From contig DUSF01000033.1 of assembly GCA_012842745.1 (NCBI GenBank), positions 124,001 through 188,000 on the forward strand: a stretch of DNA of 64,000 bases. The letters are read 5' to 3'. The DNA is from Bacillus sp. (in: firmicutes) (lineage in GTDB: Bacteria > Bacillota > Bacilli > Bacillales > Bacillaceae_J). The stretch's first letter is position 1. Every line of letters begins with the position of its first letter. The notes beneath the pieces were generated by a model, which was not told the DNA's origin, did not search any database, and worked only from the letters and a program-made list of their open reading frames with translations. The translations under genes and the position numbers were made by a program. Shown piece after piece: positions 1 through 8,262 of the stretch.

Positions 1-133
1 CAATGAATAAGGCAGAAATTGAAATCATGATACTAAAGGTTCCGAGCAACCAACCTTCCCAATAATTATGGGTAAGTACCAATATAAGTGTCAAACCAAT
101 AATGAAGATTACAATTTGCATCCTTTTTTTCAT
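1..133 (-). CDS. N-terminus of a membrane protein, probably cardiolipin synthase (partial)
   Basis: The reading frame starts with ATG at 133 on the minus strand behind a clean AAGGAG ribosome site and runs off the left edge. The 44 visible residues begin MKKRMQIVIF and contain a hydrophobic segment, a YWEGWLLGT stretch and a second hydrophobic segment. Two N-terminal membrane spans followed by cytosolic phospholipase-D domains is the usual plan of bacterial cardiolipin synthases, and in several Bacillus genomes a cls gene lies just downstream of mecA, as here. No catalytic HKD motif is visible because the gene is cut, so the assignment rests on the N-terminus and position only. Confidence 0.5.
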   Translation of the reverse strand, partial: MKKRMQIVIFIIGLTLILVLTHNYWEGWLLGTFSIMISISALFI

Positions 134-220
134 AGGAAACTCCTTAACACATATTACCTCTTATTTATTATAGCGAAGTTTTAAATACTTTCCTACTATT
201 ACCTCTCCACATTTAGGACA

Positions 221-250
221 TTAGAAAAAGGCTTCACAAAAAGTGAAACC
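221..250 (-). terminator. Intrinsic terminator after mecA
   Basis: On the minus strand an 8-bp stem (GGTTTCAC with GTGAAGCC, one G-U pair) closes a 5-nt loop and is followed by a run of T. It lies 6 nt past the mecA stop codon. Confidence 0.75.
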
Positions 251-255
251 CTCAA

Positions 256-948
256 TTATCTTCCAAGTGGAAAATGTTGTTTAATTTGCTCAAGTGCATT
301 GCTTGCTATGACTTCTTTGCCGTATTCTTGAATGCGATGGATTGACAATCGCGACTCATAGCCAAATTCAAGAATTTGACATAAAATATCGTCTTCATCC
401 TCCTCTTCAAACTTTTCTTCATCAAATCCTATATATAAATAGTATTTATCTTCGAAATGATACAGGCTACTAAAAAGGCCATCAGCATCAATACTATGAC
501 TTAATGTGATGACATCTTCAAAATCGTGAAACCCAATGAGAAAACGGATGGCTTCGTCGCTATATTCATCGTCTGTAAATGGAAAATCTTCATATTGCTC
601 ATCAGCATTATTCGTTTTATCTAATAAAGCTTCAATATTATCGTCAACCGTTAGATCAATATGCTTATCAAGCCCAATGGGCAATTCAAGCTTTTGACCA
701 TCCATTGATAATTGTGCTTTCGTTACTACTATTTCCAAACCTTTTTCTAGTGCTTGAACTTGAATCCATAATGGTCCTTCTATTGCGAAGTCTTCTCTAT
801 TGTTAACTTCATCCATCATTTCCCAAAACAATTCTTCACTGCGCTCACGGTTATACCAGATTTCTTCACGATCAAATCCACGATCTTCGATGTCACGATA
901 TGTTACATAAAACTTTACTGTATGCTCATTGATTCTTTCGATTTCCAT
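256..948 (-). CDS. mecA: MecA adaptor protein of the ClpC protease
   Basis: This 230-residue protein matches the MecA family: it starts MEIERINEHTVKFYVTY, has an N-terminal target-binding domain, a very acidic linker near residues 110-130, and a C-terminal ClpC-binding domain with the FEDVI and FGYESRLS stretches. MecA delivers ComK and other substrates to ClpCP and activates ClpC assembly. It is slightly longer than the B. subtilis protein (218 residues) because of the acidic linker. The ribosome site is AGGGAGAGAG before ATG at 948. It is transcribed divergently from the TerC-family gene, and the nearby spx, comZ and med genes belong to the same competence and stress network in B. subtilis. 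Confidence 0.95.
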   Translation of the reverse strand: MEIERINEHTVKFYVTYRDIEDRGFDREEIWYNRERSEELFWEMMDEVNNREDFAIEGPLWIQVQALEKGLEIVVTKAQLSMDGQKLELPIGLDKHIDLTVDDNIEALLDKTNNADEQYEDFPFTDDEYSDEAIRFLIGFHDFEDVITLSHSIDADGLFSSLYHFEDKYYLYIGFDEEKFEEEDEDDILCQILEFGYESRLSIHRIQEYGKEVIASNALEQIKQHFPLGR

Positions 949-1050
949 AATTCTCTCTCCCTTCTATTCAAAGTTTTTTTGAAGGGACTACCTAACCCCC
1001 GAGCGTTTGCTCTACAAAATGATAGTTATAAAAACAACATGCCCAATTTT

Positions 1051-1078
1051 AAATAGAAGTAACCTTGTACTTCTATTT
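1051..1078. repeat. Perfect 10-bp inverted repeat
   Basis: The arms AAATAGAAGT and ACTTCTATTT are perfect complements around an 8-nt spacer, inside the divergent mecA/TerC-gene region. It could be an operator or an RNA hairpin; no known consensus was recognised. Confidence 0.7.
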
Positions 1079-1157
1079 TATGATAAAAAGAATAATAAGG
1101 GAAATAAAAAATACTAAATAAAGAAAAACAGGCTTTTATTTATCATATGCGCTTTTC

Positions 1158-1186
1158 TTGACTGACATAAAAAAAAGGCTTATAGT
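1158..1186 (+). promoter_or_regulatory. Sigma-A promoter of the TerC-family gene
   Basis: TTGACT at 1158-1163 and TATAGT at 1181-1186 are separated by the ideal 17 bp, with transcription expected to start near 1193 and leave a leader of about 65 nt. Confidence 0.75.
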
Positions 1187-1257
1187 GAATTTTGGACATC
1201 CCTGTAAAAATTGTTAATGATACTAAATAATGACGGAACATAAGGGGGGGCGGTTGT

Positions 1258-1923
1258 TTGGATTTTGAACTTCTTACTCAAGTATTAATTATCATAGGTA
1301 TTGATATCGTACTTGGAGGGGACAATGCAATTGTCATTGCACTTGCCTGCCGGAACCTCCCTGTTACAAGACGAAATAAAGCCATCCTTCTAGGAACTGG
1401 ATTAGCAATTGCCGTAAGAGTCATGCTTACAATTCTTGCCGTTTACTTATTAATGATTCCTTATTTACAGCTTGCCGGTGGATTATTTCTCCTATTTATC
1501 GCCTACAATTTACTTACTGATGATGGCAATGATAGAACCAAAATAAGAGGAGGAACGACCCTCTTCCAAGCAGTACGAACAATTGTTGTCGCTGACGTAG
1601 TAATGGGGTTCGATAATGTACTAGCTGTTGCTGGTGCTGCTGGCGGAAATATCTACTTAGTTATCATTGGGCTATTAATTTCTATTCCAATCATCGTTTG
1701 GGGAAGTAAAATTATTTTAAAATTCATGGAGCGCTTTCCAGTTATCATTTACATTGGTGCCGGAATCCTCGCCTTAACAGCAGGTAAGATGATTACTCAT
1801 GAAGAACGAATTCAGCCCTTCTTAAACGCGTTTAAATATTCTCACTATATACTACCAATTATTACGATTATCATTGTCCTTTTAGCAGGTGCGATTAAAA
1901 AAACTTCTACGAAAAATGCGTAG
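1258..1923 (+). CDS. yjbE: TerC-family integral membrane protein (YjbE-like)
   Basis: The 221-residue protein has about seven membrane spans and the two paired acidic motifs of the TerC family, GGDNA near residue 20 and GFDNVLA near residue 120, which are thought to bind metal within the membrane. TerC proteins take part in metal (notably manganese) handling and in metallation of exported enzymes. The gene starts with TTG at 1258 behind a strong GGGGGG ribosome site. It occupies the same place as B. subtilis yjbE, between mecA and spx. I looked for a manganese yybP-ykoY riboswitch upstream, as some TerC genes have, and did not find one. Its last codons lie inside a terminator hairpin. Confidence 0.85.
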   Translation: MDFELLTQVLIIIGIDIVLGGDNAIVIALACRNLPVTRRNKAILLGTGLAIAVRVMLTILAVYLLMIPYLQLAGGLFLLFIAYNLLTDDGNDRTKIRGGTTLFQAVRTIVVADVVMGFDNVLAVAGAAGGNIYLVIIGLLISIPIIVWGSKIILKFMERFPVIIYIGAGILALTAGKMITHEERIQPFLNAFKYSHYILPIITIIIVLLAGAIKKTSTKNA

Positions 1924-1930
1924 AAGTTTT
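1900..1930. terminator. Bidirectional terminator embedded in the 3' end of the TerC-family gene
   Basis: A perfect 12-bp stem (AAAACTTCTACG with CGTAGAAGTTTT, 7-nt loop) spans the last codons and the TAG stop of the plus-strand gene. Read on the minus strand it is followed by seven T residues, making it the strong terminator of spx. Confidence 0.85.
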
Positions 1931-1933
1931 CCA

Positions 1934-2329
1934 CTAATTTACTAAACGCTGTGCTTCACGTAATTGAAATGTACGCACCCTTCTTGGTAAAAAGCGACGG
2001 ATTTCATCTTCGTTATAACCGACTTGGAGACGTTTTTCATCAATCATAATTGGACGTCTTAACAAACCAGGATTTTCACTAATAAGCTTAAAAAGATCTT
2101 GCAATGGCATTGTTTCTAAATCGACATTAAGTTCTTGAAAGATTTTCGACCTTGTTGAAATAATTTCATCCGTTCCATTCTCAGTCATTCTCAAGATTTG
2201 CTTCGTTTCTTCAATCGTTAATGGCTCTGTAAAAATATTCCTTTCCTTATAAGGGATTTCATGTTCTTCCAACCATGCCTTTGCTTTGCGGCATGATGTA
2301 CAGCTTGGTGATGTAAATAATGTAACCAT
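1934..2329 (-). CDS. spx: Spx transcriptional regulator
   Basis: The 131-residue protein has the ArsC-like thioredoxin fold of Spx and the redox switch C10-T-S-C13. It contains [20 protein letters not shown], nearly identical to B. subtilis Spx. Spx binds the RNA polymerase alpha C-terminal domain, activates thiol-stress genes and blocks activator-dependent transcription; in B. subtilis it is degraded by ClpXP with YjbH. ATG at 2329 follows GGAGTGAG. A TATAAT hexamer at 2414-2419 on the minus strand is a likely -10 element, but its -35 is poor, which could fit the use of several promoters known for spx. The gene is convergent with the TerC-family gene and shares its terminator hairpin. Confidence 0.97.
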   Translation of the reverse strand: MVTLFTSPSCTSCRKAKAWLEEHEIPYKERNIFTEPLTIEETKQILRMTENGTDEIISTRSKIFQELNVDLETMPLQDLFKLISENPGLLRRPIMIDEKRLQVGYNEDEIRRFLPRRVRTFQLREAQRLVN

Positions 2330-2578
2330 TACAACTCACTCCAATCTAATTCAAAAGTTTTTATATAAACACTGACTATTACTTTAAAATTATTTTAATT
2401 TATCTATGGTACAATTATACAATAAAACTAATCAGAAATATATAAGTTTTTAAAAATAATTGTGTAATATTTCTTTACAATTTATATACGATTCAAATTC
2501 ATTTTGGTTTCCCTCTTTTCTTTTATATAAAGATTTTATAAAATAGTATGTAGGACAGAAAAAATGGGGGTAATGTTT

Positions 2579-2764
2579 ATGATAGTAGGATATATTATTG
2601 ATTATGCTATTATAGCGGGTCTAATTATTGGGATTACAGCATTAAATGGTGTCATTACACATAATATTGGCTATCGTTTTTTCGGACGAGGTAACCGTGA
2701 TTTGCATGCTGACCAAACAAATAAAACACAAGCAGGCTGGAAATTGGTTGGCGGGAAAAGATAA
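2579..2764 (+). CDS. Small hypothetical membrane protein
   Basis: A 61-residue protein starting MIVGYIIDYA from ATG at 2579, eight nucleotides after a GGGGG ribosome site; upstream ATGs at 2564 and 2573 overlap or precede that site. The first half is one hydrophobic span, and the second half is polar, with FFGRGNRDLHADQTNKTQ and a basic end. I do not recognise a family. The gene is alone, followed by a strong terminator, with about 250 bp of AT-rich sequence in front. Confidence 0.6.
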   Translation: MIVGYIIDYAIIAGLIIGITALNGVITHNIGYRFFGRGNRDLHADQTNKTQAGWKLVGGKR

Positions 2765-2770
2765 TAAGAC

Positions 2771-2813
2771 AAAAACACGACATTTTCCGCATTGGCAAAT
2801 GTCGTGTTTTTTT
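2771..2813. terminator. Bidirectional terminator
   Basis: A 15-bp perfect stem (left arm 2771-2785, right arm 2797-2811) has A residues on one side and T on the other, so it can stop the small plus-strand gene and the minus-strand DUF4015 gene that converge here. Confidence 0.9.
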
Positions 2814-4092
2814 ATTTTTGCAATGGAGTATAATCAACTCCAAGTGTATAAGTATTGGCAGCATCCCATAATAAGAATTCTTGTATCCCATTCTCATTTA
2901 ACGCTTTAATTTGTGCCTCAACCTCTGCTTTTCCATAGTGCATATAATTGCCTTTTCCTAAATAAGTCGCCGTAAAATCTTGAAGCCAAGGTCGTGAAAT
3001 CGGACGATTTTTCAATTCGTTTAGCTTCGCGTTCTCCATTTTCGTATATTCGCTCACTAAGCGATAAGGCTGTAAATCTGGTTTAGCAATCCCAAAATAA
3101 GAAGTCCAATGACTTGGGTAAATCATCGAAGAAATAACATCAACATTCTCAGCAATTTTCGAAAAGTTTTGGCCAATCCCAGGGGCTTCAGGCAAAGTTG
3201 CCGTATAGCCGAAAATATCAACAGAAAGCTTCACATCATAAGGTTTCAATTTTTCTCTGGCGTAAGCAACAAAATCGGTTATAGCTTGCACCCGTTTCTG
3301 GACATTATCCATTTCAATAGCTTTATATTCTCCCATGCTATACGCTAGTACTTGATCCCGTTTCTCAAATCCTTCGGGAAAGCGAACATAATCAAATTGG
3401 ACCTCTTTAAACCCTAATTTTGCTGCCTCAATCGCAATTTGCACGTTGTGGTCCCAAACTTCTTTTAAGAATGGATTCACAAACGATTCTTTGCGACCAT
3501 TTTTCCATACTGCACCGTTGTCTAAAAACGAAAGATCTGGCCTTTGCTTCGCCCACACTGTATCTTTAAAAACAACAATTCTTGCGATTGGATAGACCTG
3601 TTTTTTTTCTAAAAGCTCTAAAAGCTCCCGAGGATTTTTAATATAAGGCTTGCCAATCGCTGTGAAGGCTGACCCTTCCTCAGGCAGGTAAGTAAGATTT
3701 CCCCAATCATCTTTCATATCGATGACAACCGCATTTAAATCAGTAGTGTCCATTAAATTCATAATTCCTGCGAAATTTTTTCCGGAACCAGAAAGGTTTT
3801 TCGAAATGCCGCCATAATAGTCCAGATAATTTTTGTACCCACCTGCAGTATGGGCTGTCATATAAACTCCTCTAACAGCATCGGGATATGGAAATGAAAG
3901 ACCTGTATCATATTTAAATCTTGGCAACGCCCCAATCAATTCCATCTGCTTTACTTCAGTATACTTCTTTGCATGAAAACTTGCCGATAGCTTTTGTTCT
4001 TGTGCATAGGTTGTATTAGAAAATATAATTCCAAATGTTAAAAATAACAGTAATAAGTATGTAATTCTCATTTCCCCCACTCGTCTTCCCAT
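2812..4092 (-). CDS. Secreted putative glycoside hydrolase (DUF4015 family)
   Basis: About 426 residues with an N-terminal signal peptide (MGRRVGEMR followed by a hydrophobic stretch ending TTYAQ) and a TIM-barrel-like body. Conserved elements include AVVIDMKDDWGNL near residue 125, EVQFDYVRFPEG, KLSVDIFGYTA and MIYPSHW, typical of the DUF4015 putative glycosyl hydrolase group. The acidic residues in FDYVRFPE and VDIFGY are candidate catalytic positions. Substrate is unknown; export suggests a cell-wall or environmental polysaccharide. I chose ATG at 4092 because AGGAG sits 7 nt upstream; a longer frame opens at 4122 without a good ribosome site, and ATG at 4071 is also possible. Confidence 0.75.
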   Translation of the reverse strand: MGRRVGEMRITYLLLLFLTFGIIFSNTTYAQEQKLSASFHAKKYTEVKQMELIGALPRFKYDTGLSFPYPDAVRGVYMTAHTAGGYKNYLDYYGGISKNLSGSGKNFAGIMNLMDTTDLNAVVIDMKDDWGNLTYLPEEGSAFTAIGKPYIKNPRELLELLEKKQVYPIARIVVFKDTVWAKQRPDLSFLDNGAVWKNGRKESFVNPFLKEVWDHNVQIAIEAAKLGFKEVQFDYVRFPEGFEKRDQVLAYSMGEYKAIEMDNVQKRVQAITDFVAYAREKLKPYDVKLSVDIFGYTATLPEAPGIGQNFSKIAENVDVISSMIYPSHWTSYFGIAKPDLQPYRLVSEYTKMENAKLNELKNRPISRPWLQDFTATYLGKGNYMHYGKAEVEAQIKALNENGIQEFLLWDAANTYTLGVDYTPLQK

Positions 4093-4194
4093 GTTGACGC
4101 TCCTATCATATATATTTGGCATGACTGTTATTATTATAGGACATTTTTAGACAAGAAACATTGTTTTTTGGCATATTTCAATCATTTCCACGAG

Positions 4195-4234
4195 AAAAAC
4201 AAAAACCAGCTGGAAGTTTTAAACAGCTAGTTTT
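4195..4234 (-). terminator. Terminator of the opp operon
   Basis: An 11-bp stem with one G-U pair (4202-4212 with 4224-4234) is followed on the minus strand by a GGTTTTTGTTTTT tract, downstream of oppF. Confidence 0.8.
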
Positions 4235-4302
4235 CGGTTAGTAAAGTATATTCATATCATGTTTACATATTCATCGATAGGCGTGAGACAGTTATTTCAA
4301 TT

Positions 4303-5271
4303 TTAATAAAGATGGCATGCTACCCAATGGTTTTCACTAGCTTCGTTCCATTTTGGCCCTTCCAGCTTACATAAGGATAATACATATGGACAACGCGTAT
4401 GGAAGTGACAGCCCTCTGGTGGATCCATAGGGCTTGGAATGACTCCCTCCAAAATAATTCTTTCCTTTGCACGTTCACTTCTAGGGTCTGGCACTGGAAT
4501 TGCAGATAGCAATGCCTTTGTATAAGGGTGCAGCGGGTTTTCATATAACTCGTCACTTCCCGAAAGCTCAACAAGGCTTCCTAAATACATGACACCAATG
4601 CGGTCGCTTATAAATTTAACCATTGATAAATCGTGAGCTATAAATAAATAAGTCAATTGCCGTACTTCTTGAAGCTGCTGCATGAGATTTACAATCTGCG
4701 CCTGAATTGAAACATCTAAAGCTGAAATCGCTTCATCTGCAATAATAAATTCCGGGTCGACTGCCAAAGCCCGTGCGATACCAATACGTTGTCTTTGCCC
4801 ACCTGAAAACTCATGAGGATATCTGTTAGCATGTTCACGATGTAAACCAACTATTTCTAGAAGATGATATACTTTATCAAGTCGCTCTATACGACTTTTA
4901 GCTAGACGATGGATGTCAATGCCTTCTGCGATTAAATCTGCTACTGTCATGCGCGGATTTAATGATGCATAAGGGTCTTGGAAAACCATTTGCATTCTGC
5001 GATTTAATTTTTTTAGTTGGGCTTTTGATTTTTTTTCGTGAACATTTTCCCCTTTATATAAGACAGCACCAGATGTTGCTTCATAGAGGCGAATAATCGT
5101 CCGTCCTGTTGTCGACTTGCCGCAGCCTGATTCACCAACTAGTCCTACTATCTCACCTTTCATTATTTTAAACGAAACATTATTGACTGCTTGCAGCATT
5201 TGCTTTTTTCCTACTTTAAAATGCTTTGTTAAATTTTTAACCTCAATTAATAGTTCTTTTTTCTCAGCCAT
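4303..5271 (-). CDS. oppF: Oligopeptide ABC transporter ATP-binding protein OppF
   Basis: Second ATPase of the peptide importer, about 322 residues. It has Walker A GESGCGKST near residue 47, the signature FSGGQRQR, Walker B FIIADEAISALDVS, and the C-terminal oligopeptide/dipeptide transporter extension with HFHTRCPY. It pairs with OppD to power uptake of short peptides, which in Bacillus also include Phr signalling peptides. The real start is ATG at 5271, which overlaps the oppD stop (TGATG); the preceding TTG is unlikely. It is the last gene of the five-gene operon. Confidence 0.95.
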   Translation of the reverse strand: MAEKKELLIEVKNLTKHFKVGKKQMLQAVNNVSFKIMKGEIVGLVGESGCGKSTTGRTIIRLYEATSGAVLYKGENVHEKKSKAQLKKLNRRMQMVFQDPYASLNPRMTVADLIAEGIDIHRLAKSRIERLDKVYHLLEIVGLHREHANRYPHEFSGGQRQRIGIARALAVDPEFIIADEAISALDVSIQAQIVNLMQQLQEVRQLTYLFIAHDLSMVKFISDRIGVMYLGSLVELSGSDELYENPLHPYTKALLSAIPVPDPRSERAKERIILEGVIPSPMDPPEGCHFHTRCPYVLSLCKLEGPKWNEASENHWVACHLY

Positions 5272-6287
5272 CAAAATGCACCTCCAAATGCACCTAAAGG
5301 TGAGGCTACCTTTGGAGCCCTTTCATCCAAAAGCCAACAAGCGGCTAAACCTGTCTCCGAATACTTTGTATATTCTGGCATATATTTTGTACAAACTGCC
5401 ATCGTGTAAGGACAACGCGTTGCAAAAGCACAACCAAGGGGTGGTGAAGCTAAATTTGGCGGTGTCCCGGCAATGCTATAAAGCTTCCCTTTTTTTGTAG
5501 AAAGCTTTGGCATCGACGCTAGTAAACCCCATGTATATGGATGTTTTGGCTCATAAAAAATTTCCTCAACTGTACCTGTTTCAACGACTTTCCCAGCATA
5601 GACGACAAGAACCCGATCCGCGATATTGGCAACAACACCAAGGTCATGGGTAATCATAATAATCGCTGTCCTTATTTTTGCCTGAACATCCTTCATTAAA
5701 TCTAGAATCTGCGCTTGGATTGTGACATCTAATGCAGTAGTCGGCTCATCGGCAATTAACACTTTAGGTTTACAGGCTAAGGCGATTGCGATGACAACAC
5801 GTTGTCTCATCCCGCCTGAAAATTGATGGGGGTATTCGTTTTGGCGGATTTCTGGATTTGGAATTCCAACAAGACTTAACAGCTCTATAACCCTCTTTTT
5901 TACCTCAGTTTTACTTAAATGCTCGTGCTTCGTGAGCCCCTCCGCAATTTGTTTTCCTATTGTCATTGTGGGATTTAACGAAGAAAAAGGGTCTTGAAAA
6001 ATCATTGAAATTTCCCCACCACGAATGGCCTGCATTTGTCTTTCATTATAGTTCAATAGGTTTGTTCCTTGATAGTAAATCTTCCCCTCCTCAATCGTAG
6101 CAATAGAAGGTGGAATTAAGCGCATGATCGCTTTAGACATTACAGACTTTCCTGAGCCGGATTCCCCGACGATGGCAAGCGTCTCTCCTTTTTTTAAATA
6201 AAAGTCAACACCGCGAACAGCCTGCACCACTCCAGAACATGTATGAAAAGAGACATGAAGATTTTTTACTTCTAAAATAGGATTCAA
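5271..6287 (-). CDS. oppD: Oligopeptide ABC transporter ATP-binding protein OppD
   Basis: 338 residues with Walker A GESGSGKS near residue 41, signature FSGGMRQR, Walker [15 protein letters not shown], and a C-terminal [12 protein letters not shown] segment like that in OppF. It starts with TTG at 6287 behind a perfect GGAGG site, 12 nt after oppC. It is the partner ATPase of OppF, and the two overlap by one base, suggesting translational coupling. Confidence 0.95.
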   Translation of the reverse strand: MNPILEVKNLHVSFHTCSGVVQAVRGVDFYLKKGETLAIVGESGSGKSVMSKAIMRLIPPSIATIEEGKIYYQGTNLLNYNERQMQAIRGGEISMIFQDPFSSLNPTMTIGKQIAEGLTKHEHLSKTEVKKRVIELLSLVGIPNPEIRQNEYPHQFSGGMRQRVVIAIALACKPKVLIADEPTTALDVTIQAQILDLMKDVQAKIRTAIIMITHDLGVVANIADRVLVVYAGKVVETGTVEEIFYEPKHPYTWGLLASMPKLSTKKGKLYSIAGTPPNLASPPLGCAFATRCPYTMAVCTKYMPEYTKYSETGLAACWLLDERAPKVASPLGAFGGAF

Positions 6288-6299
6288 TTGACCTTCCTC

Positions 6300-7325
6300 C
6301 TATCTTCGCATTCGAGGGTCTAACGCATCACGGAGACCATCCCCTACTATGTTAAAGCTAATCATGATTAAACTTATAATCACCGATGAAACGATTAACA
6401 TATGTGGAAATATTCGCATTGTTTTGAAGCCGTCATTCACAATTGTTCCTAATGAAGCTATCGGCGGGCGTAATCCTAAACCTATAAAACTTAAAAAAGC
6501 TTCCGTAAAGATGGCACTAGGAATCGTAAACATTGTCGTTATAATAATGGCACCTGCTACATTCGGGATTAATTGTTTCCATAGCAATCTTTTATTACTT
6601 GCCCCTAAAGTTTTTGCTGCAAGCACAAATTCATGTTCTTTTAATTTCAAAATTTGTCCGCGAACAACACGTGCCATTCCAACCCAACCTGTTATCACCA
6701 TCGCTAGTGTAATTGATAAAATTCCAGGCTGTAAAATAAGAATAAATAGAATGACAACGATTAAATTCGGAATCCCAACTAAAATTTCAATGATTCTCTG
6801 CATCACATTATCAATTCTTCCTCCATAAAAGCCTGAAATTCCGCCAAAGAGTACACCGATTATTAAATCAATCGCTGCCGCTAAAAACGCGATACAAAGA
6901 GAAATCCTCGTTCCTTGCCAAGTTCTTGCCCATAAGTCACGACCTAATGTATCCGTACCAAACCAATAATATTCGTCAATTCCTTTTTTTGCGTATTGAT
7001 CAACACCAAGAATGTCAACACCGTTAAACGATAAAAAAGAAACATTCTCTAAAACTGGGATTTTCGGCGGCAAATTAGCCCGCCGCAAATCTTGTTCAAC
7101 ATGAGAATGTCCACCTAAAAATGGACCAACTATCGCAAGGATGACAATCATACTAATCATCATAAGGCCAATTAAGGCGCCCTTATTCTTTTTTAGTCTG
7201 AGCCACGCATCTTGTCCATATGTAAGACTGTTACGAGAAATTGCCTTATGGCCCTTTTCATCGATTTTCACAGGCTGAAATAAATCGCTTGTTATTGGAT
7301 GATTTTCGCTACTCATGATTTTCAT
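6300..7325 (-). CDS. oppC: Oligopeptide ABC transporter permease OppC
   Basis: 341 residues with a cytosolic N-terminus, a first span near residue 50, a large external loop, and five further spans. The EAA loop is recognisable as EFVLAAKTLGASNKRLLWKQLIPN, which docks on the ATPases. The C-terminal GDGLRDALDPRMRR is typical of OppC/DppC permeases. ATG at 7325 overlaps the oppB stop (TAATG). Confidence 0.95.
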   Translation of the reverse strand: MKIMSSENHPITSDLFQPVKIDEKGHKAISRNSLTYGQDAWLRLKKNKGALIGLMMISMIVILAIVGPFLGGHSHVEQDLRRANLPPKIPVLENVSFLSFNGVDILGVDQYAKKGIDEYYWFGTDTLGRDLWARTWQGTRISLCIAFLAAAIDLIIGVLFGGISGFYGGRIDNVMQRIIEILVGIPNLIVVILFILILQPGILSITLAMVITGWVGMARVVRGQILKLKEHEFVLAAKTLGASNKRLLWKQLIPNVAGAIIITTMFTIPSAIFTEAFLSFIGLGLRPPIASLGTIVNDGFKTMRIFPHMLIVSSVIISLIMISFNIVGDGLRDALDPRMRR

Positions 7326-8248
7326 TATTCCCCCCCTGCTAAACGAATCCTCGGGTCAATCCATGCGTATAATAAATCGACAATAAAGACGATGACAATA
7401 AATAAGGCAGCATAGAATAATGTTGTTCCCATAATGACGGGATAATCGTTTGTCATAATTGACAGCACGAACTGTTCGCCAAGGCCTGGAACTCCAAATA
7501 TTTTTTCAATGACTAAAGAGCCTGTCATAATATTAACGGCAAGCGGCCCAATAATGGTGATAACTGGAATTAACGCATTTCGAATGGCATGTTTAAAAAC
7601 AATCGTAAGTTGGCCAAGACCTTTACCTTTTGCGGAAACGATATAATCCTGTCCCAAAACTTCCAACATTTCCGTTCTCATAAATCTTGCTACTTGGGCA
7701 ATTACAAATACGGAAAGGGAAAGCGTTGGTAAAATCGTATATATATACCCTTCCCAAAAAGCAGCTGGTAAGAGCCGCCACTTTACGCTCATCCAATATT
7801 GCAAAAGTCCAGCGAACACAAATGAAGGGATTGACAAGCCAAGCACCGCTAAAATCATTGCCCCATAATCAATCATCGTATTATGCCTTAGTGCAGCGAT
7901 CATTCCTAAAAACCCTCCCACCAACGTGCCAAAAACCAACGCTTGTCCACCTAAAAAAGCGGAAACTGGAATTCGTTCAGCGATTATTTTCGCTACTGGC
8001 CGCCCGTCATATTGAAAGGAAACACCTAAGTCCCCCTGTAATAAATTAGCAATATAAATCACATACTGCACAGCTACAGGCTTGTCCAAACCATAACGCT
8101 TATTCATTAATTCAATTTGATCCTCAGTCAATTTTTCATCATTAAACGGAGAGCCTGGTAAGGTTTGCATTAGAAAAAAAGTGAGTGTGGCGATGACTAA
8201 AAAAGTGAGTACCATATAAAAAAAGCGGTTTAGCAAATAACGGACCAC
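7325..8248 (-). CDS. oppB: Oligopeptide ABC transporter permease OppB
   Basis: 307 residues with six predicted spans. It has the N-terminal LPGSPFND motif of the OppB/DppB group, the EAA loop DYIVSAKGKGLGQLTIVFKH, and the C-terminal LYAWIDPRIRL. It starts with GTG at 8248 behind AGAGGTGG, 14 nt after oppA. It forms the transmembrane pore together with OppC. Confidence 0.95.
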   Translation of the reverse strand: MVRYLLNRFFYMVLTFLVIATLTFFLMQTLPGSPFNDEKLTEDQIELMNKRYGLDKPVAVQYVIYIANLLQGDLGVSFQYDGRPVAKIIAERIPVSAFLGGQALVFGTLVGGFLGMIAALRHNTMIDYGAMILAVLGLSIPSFVFAGLLQYWMSVKWRLLPAAFWEGYIYTILPTLSLSVFVIAQVARFMRTEMLEVLGQDYIVSAKGKGLGQLTIVFKHAIRNALIPVITIIGPLAVNIMTGSLVIEKIFGVPGLGEQFVLSIMTNDYPVIMGTTLFYAALFIVIVFIVDLLYAWIDPRIRLAGGE

Positions 8249-8262
8249 TCCAACACCACCTC

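Larger units (their letters stand above)
949..1257. other. Divergent intergenic region between mecA and the TerC-family gene
   Basis: This 309-bp stretch carries no convincing gene. It holds the perfect inverted repeat at 1051-1078 and the sigma-A promoter at 1158-1186. The mecA promoter must also be here, but only weak -10/-35 candidates are visible (TATCAT preceded by TTGGGC on the minus strand). Confidence 0.6.

Noticed and set aside
949-1257. Possible yybP-ykoY manganese riboswitch before the TerC-family gene
   Set aside because: Some TerC genes have one, but the conserved motif blocks are not present, and the promoter at 1158 leaves only a short leader.
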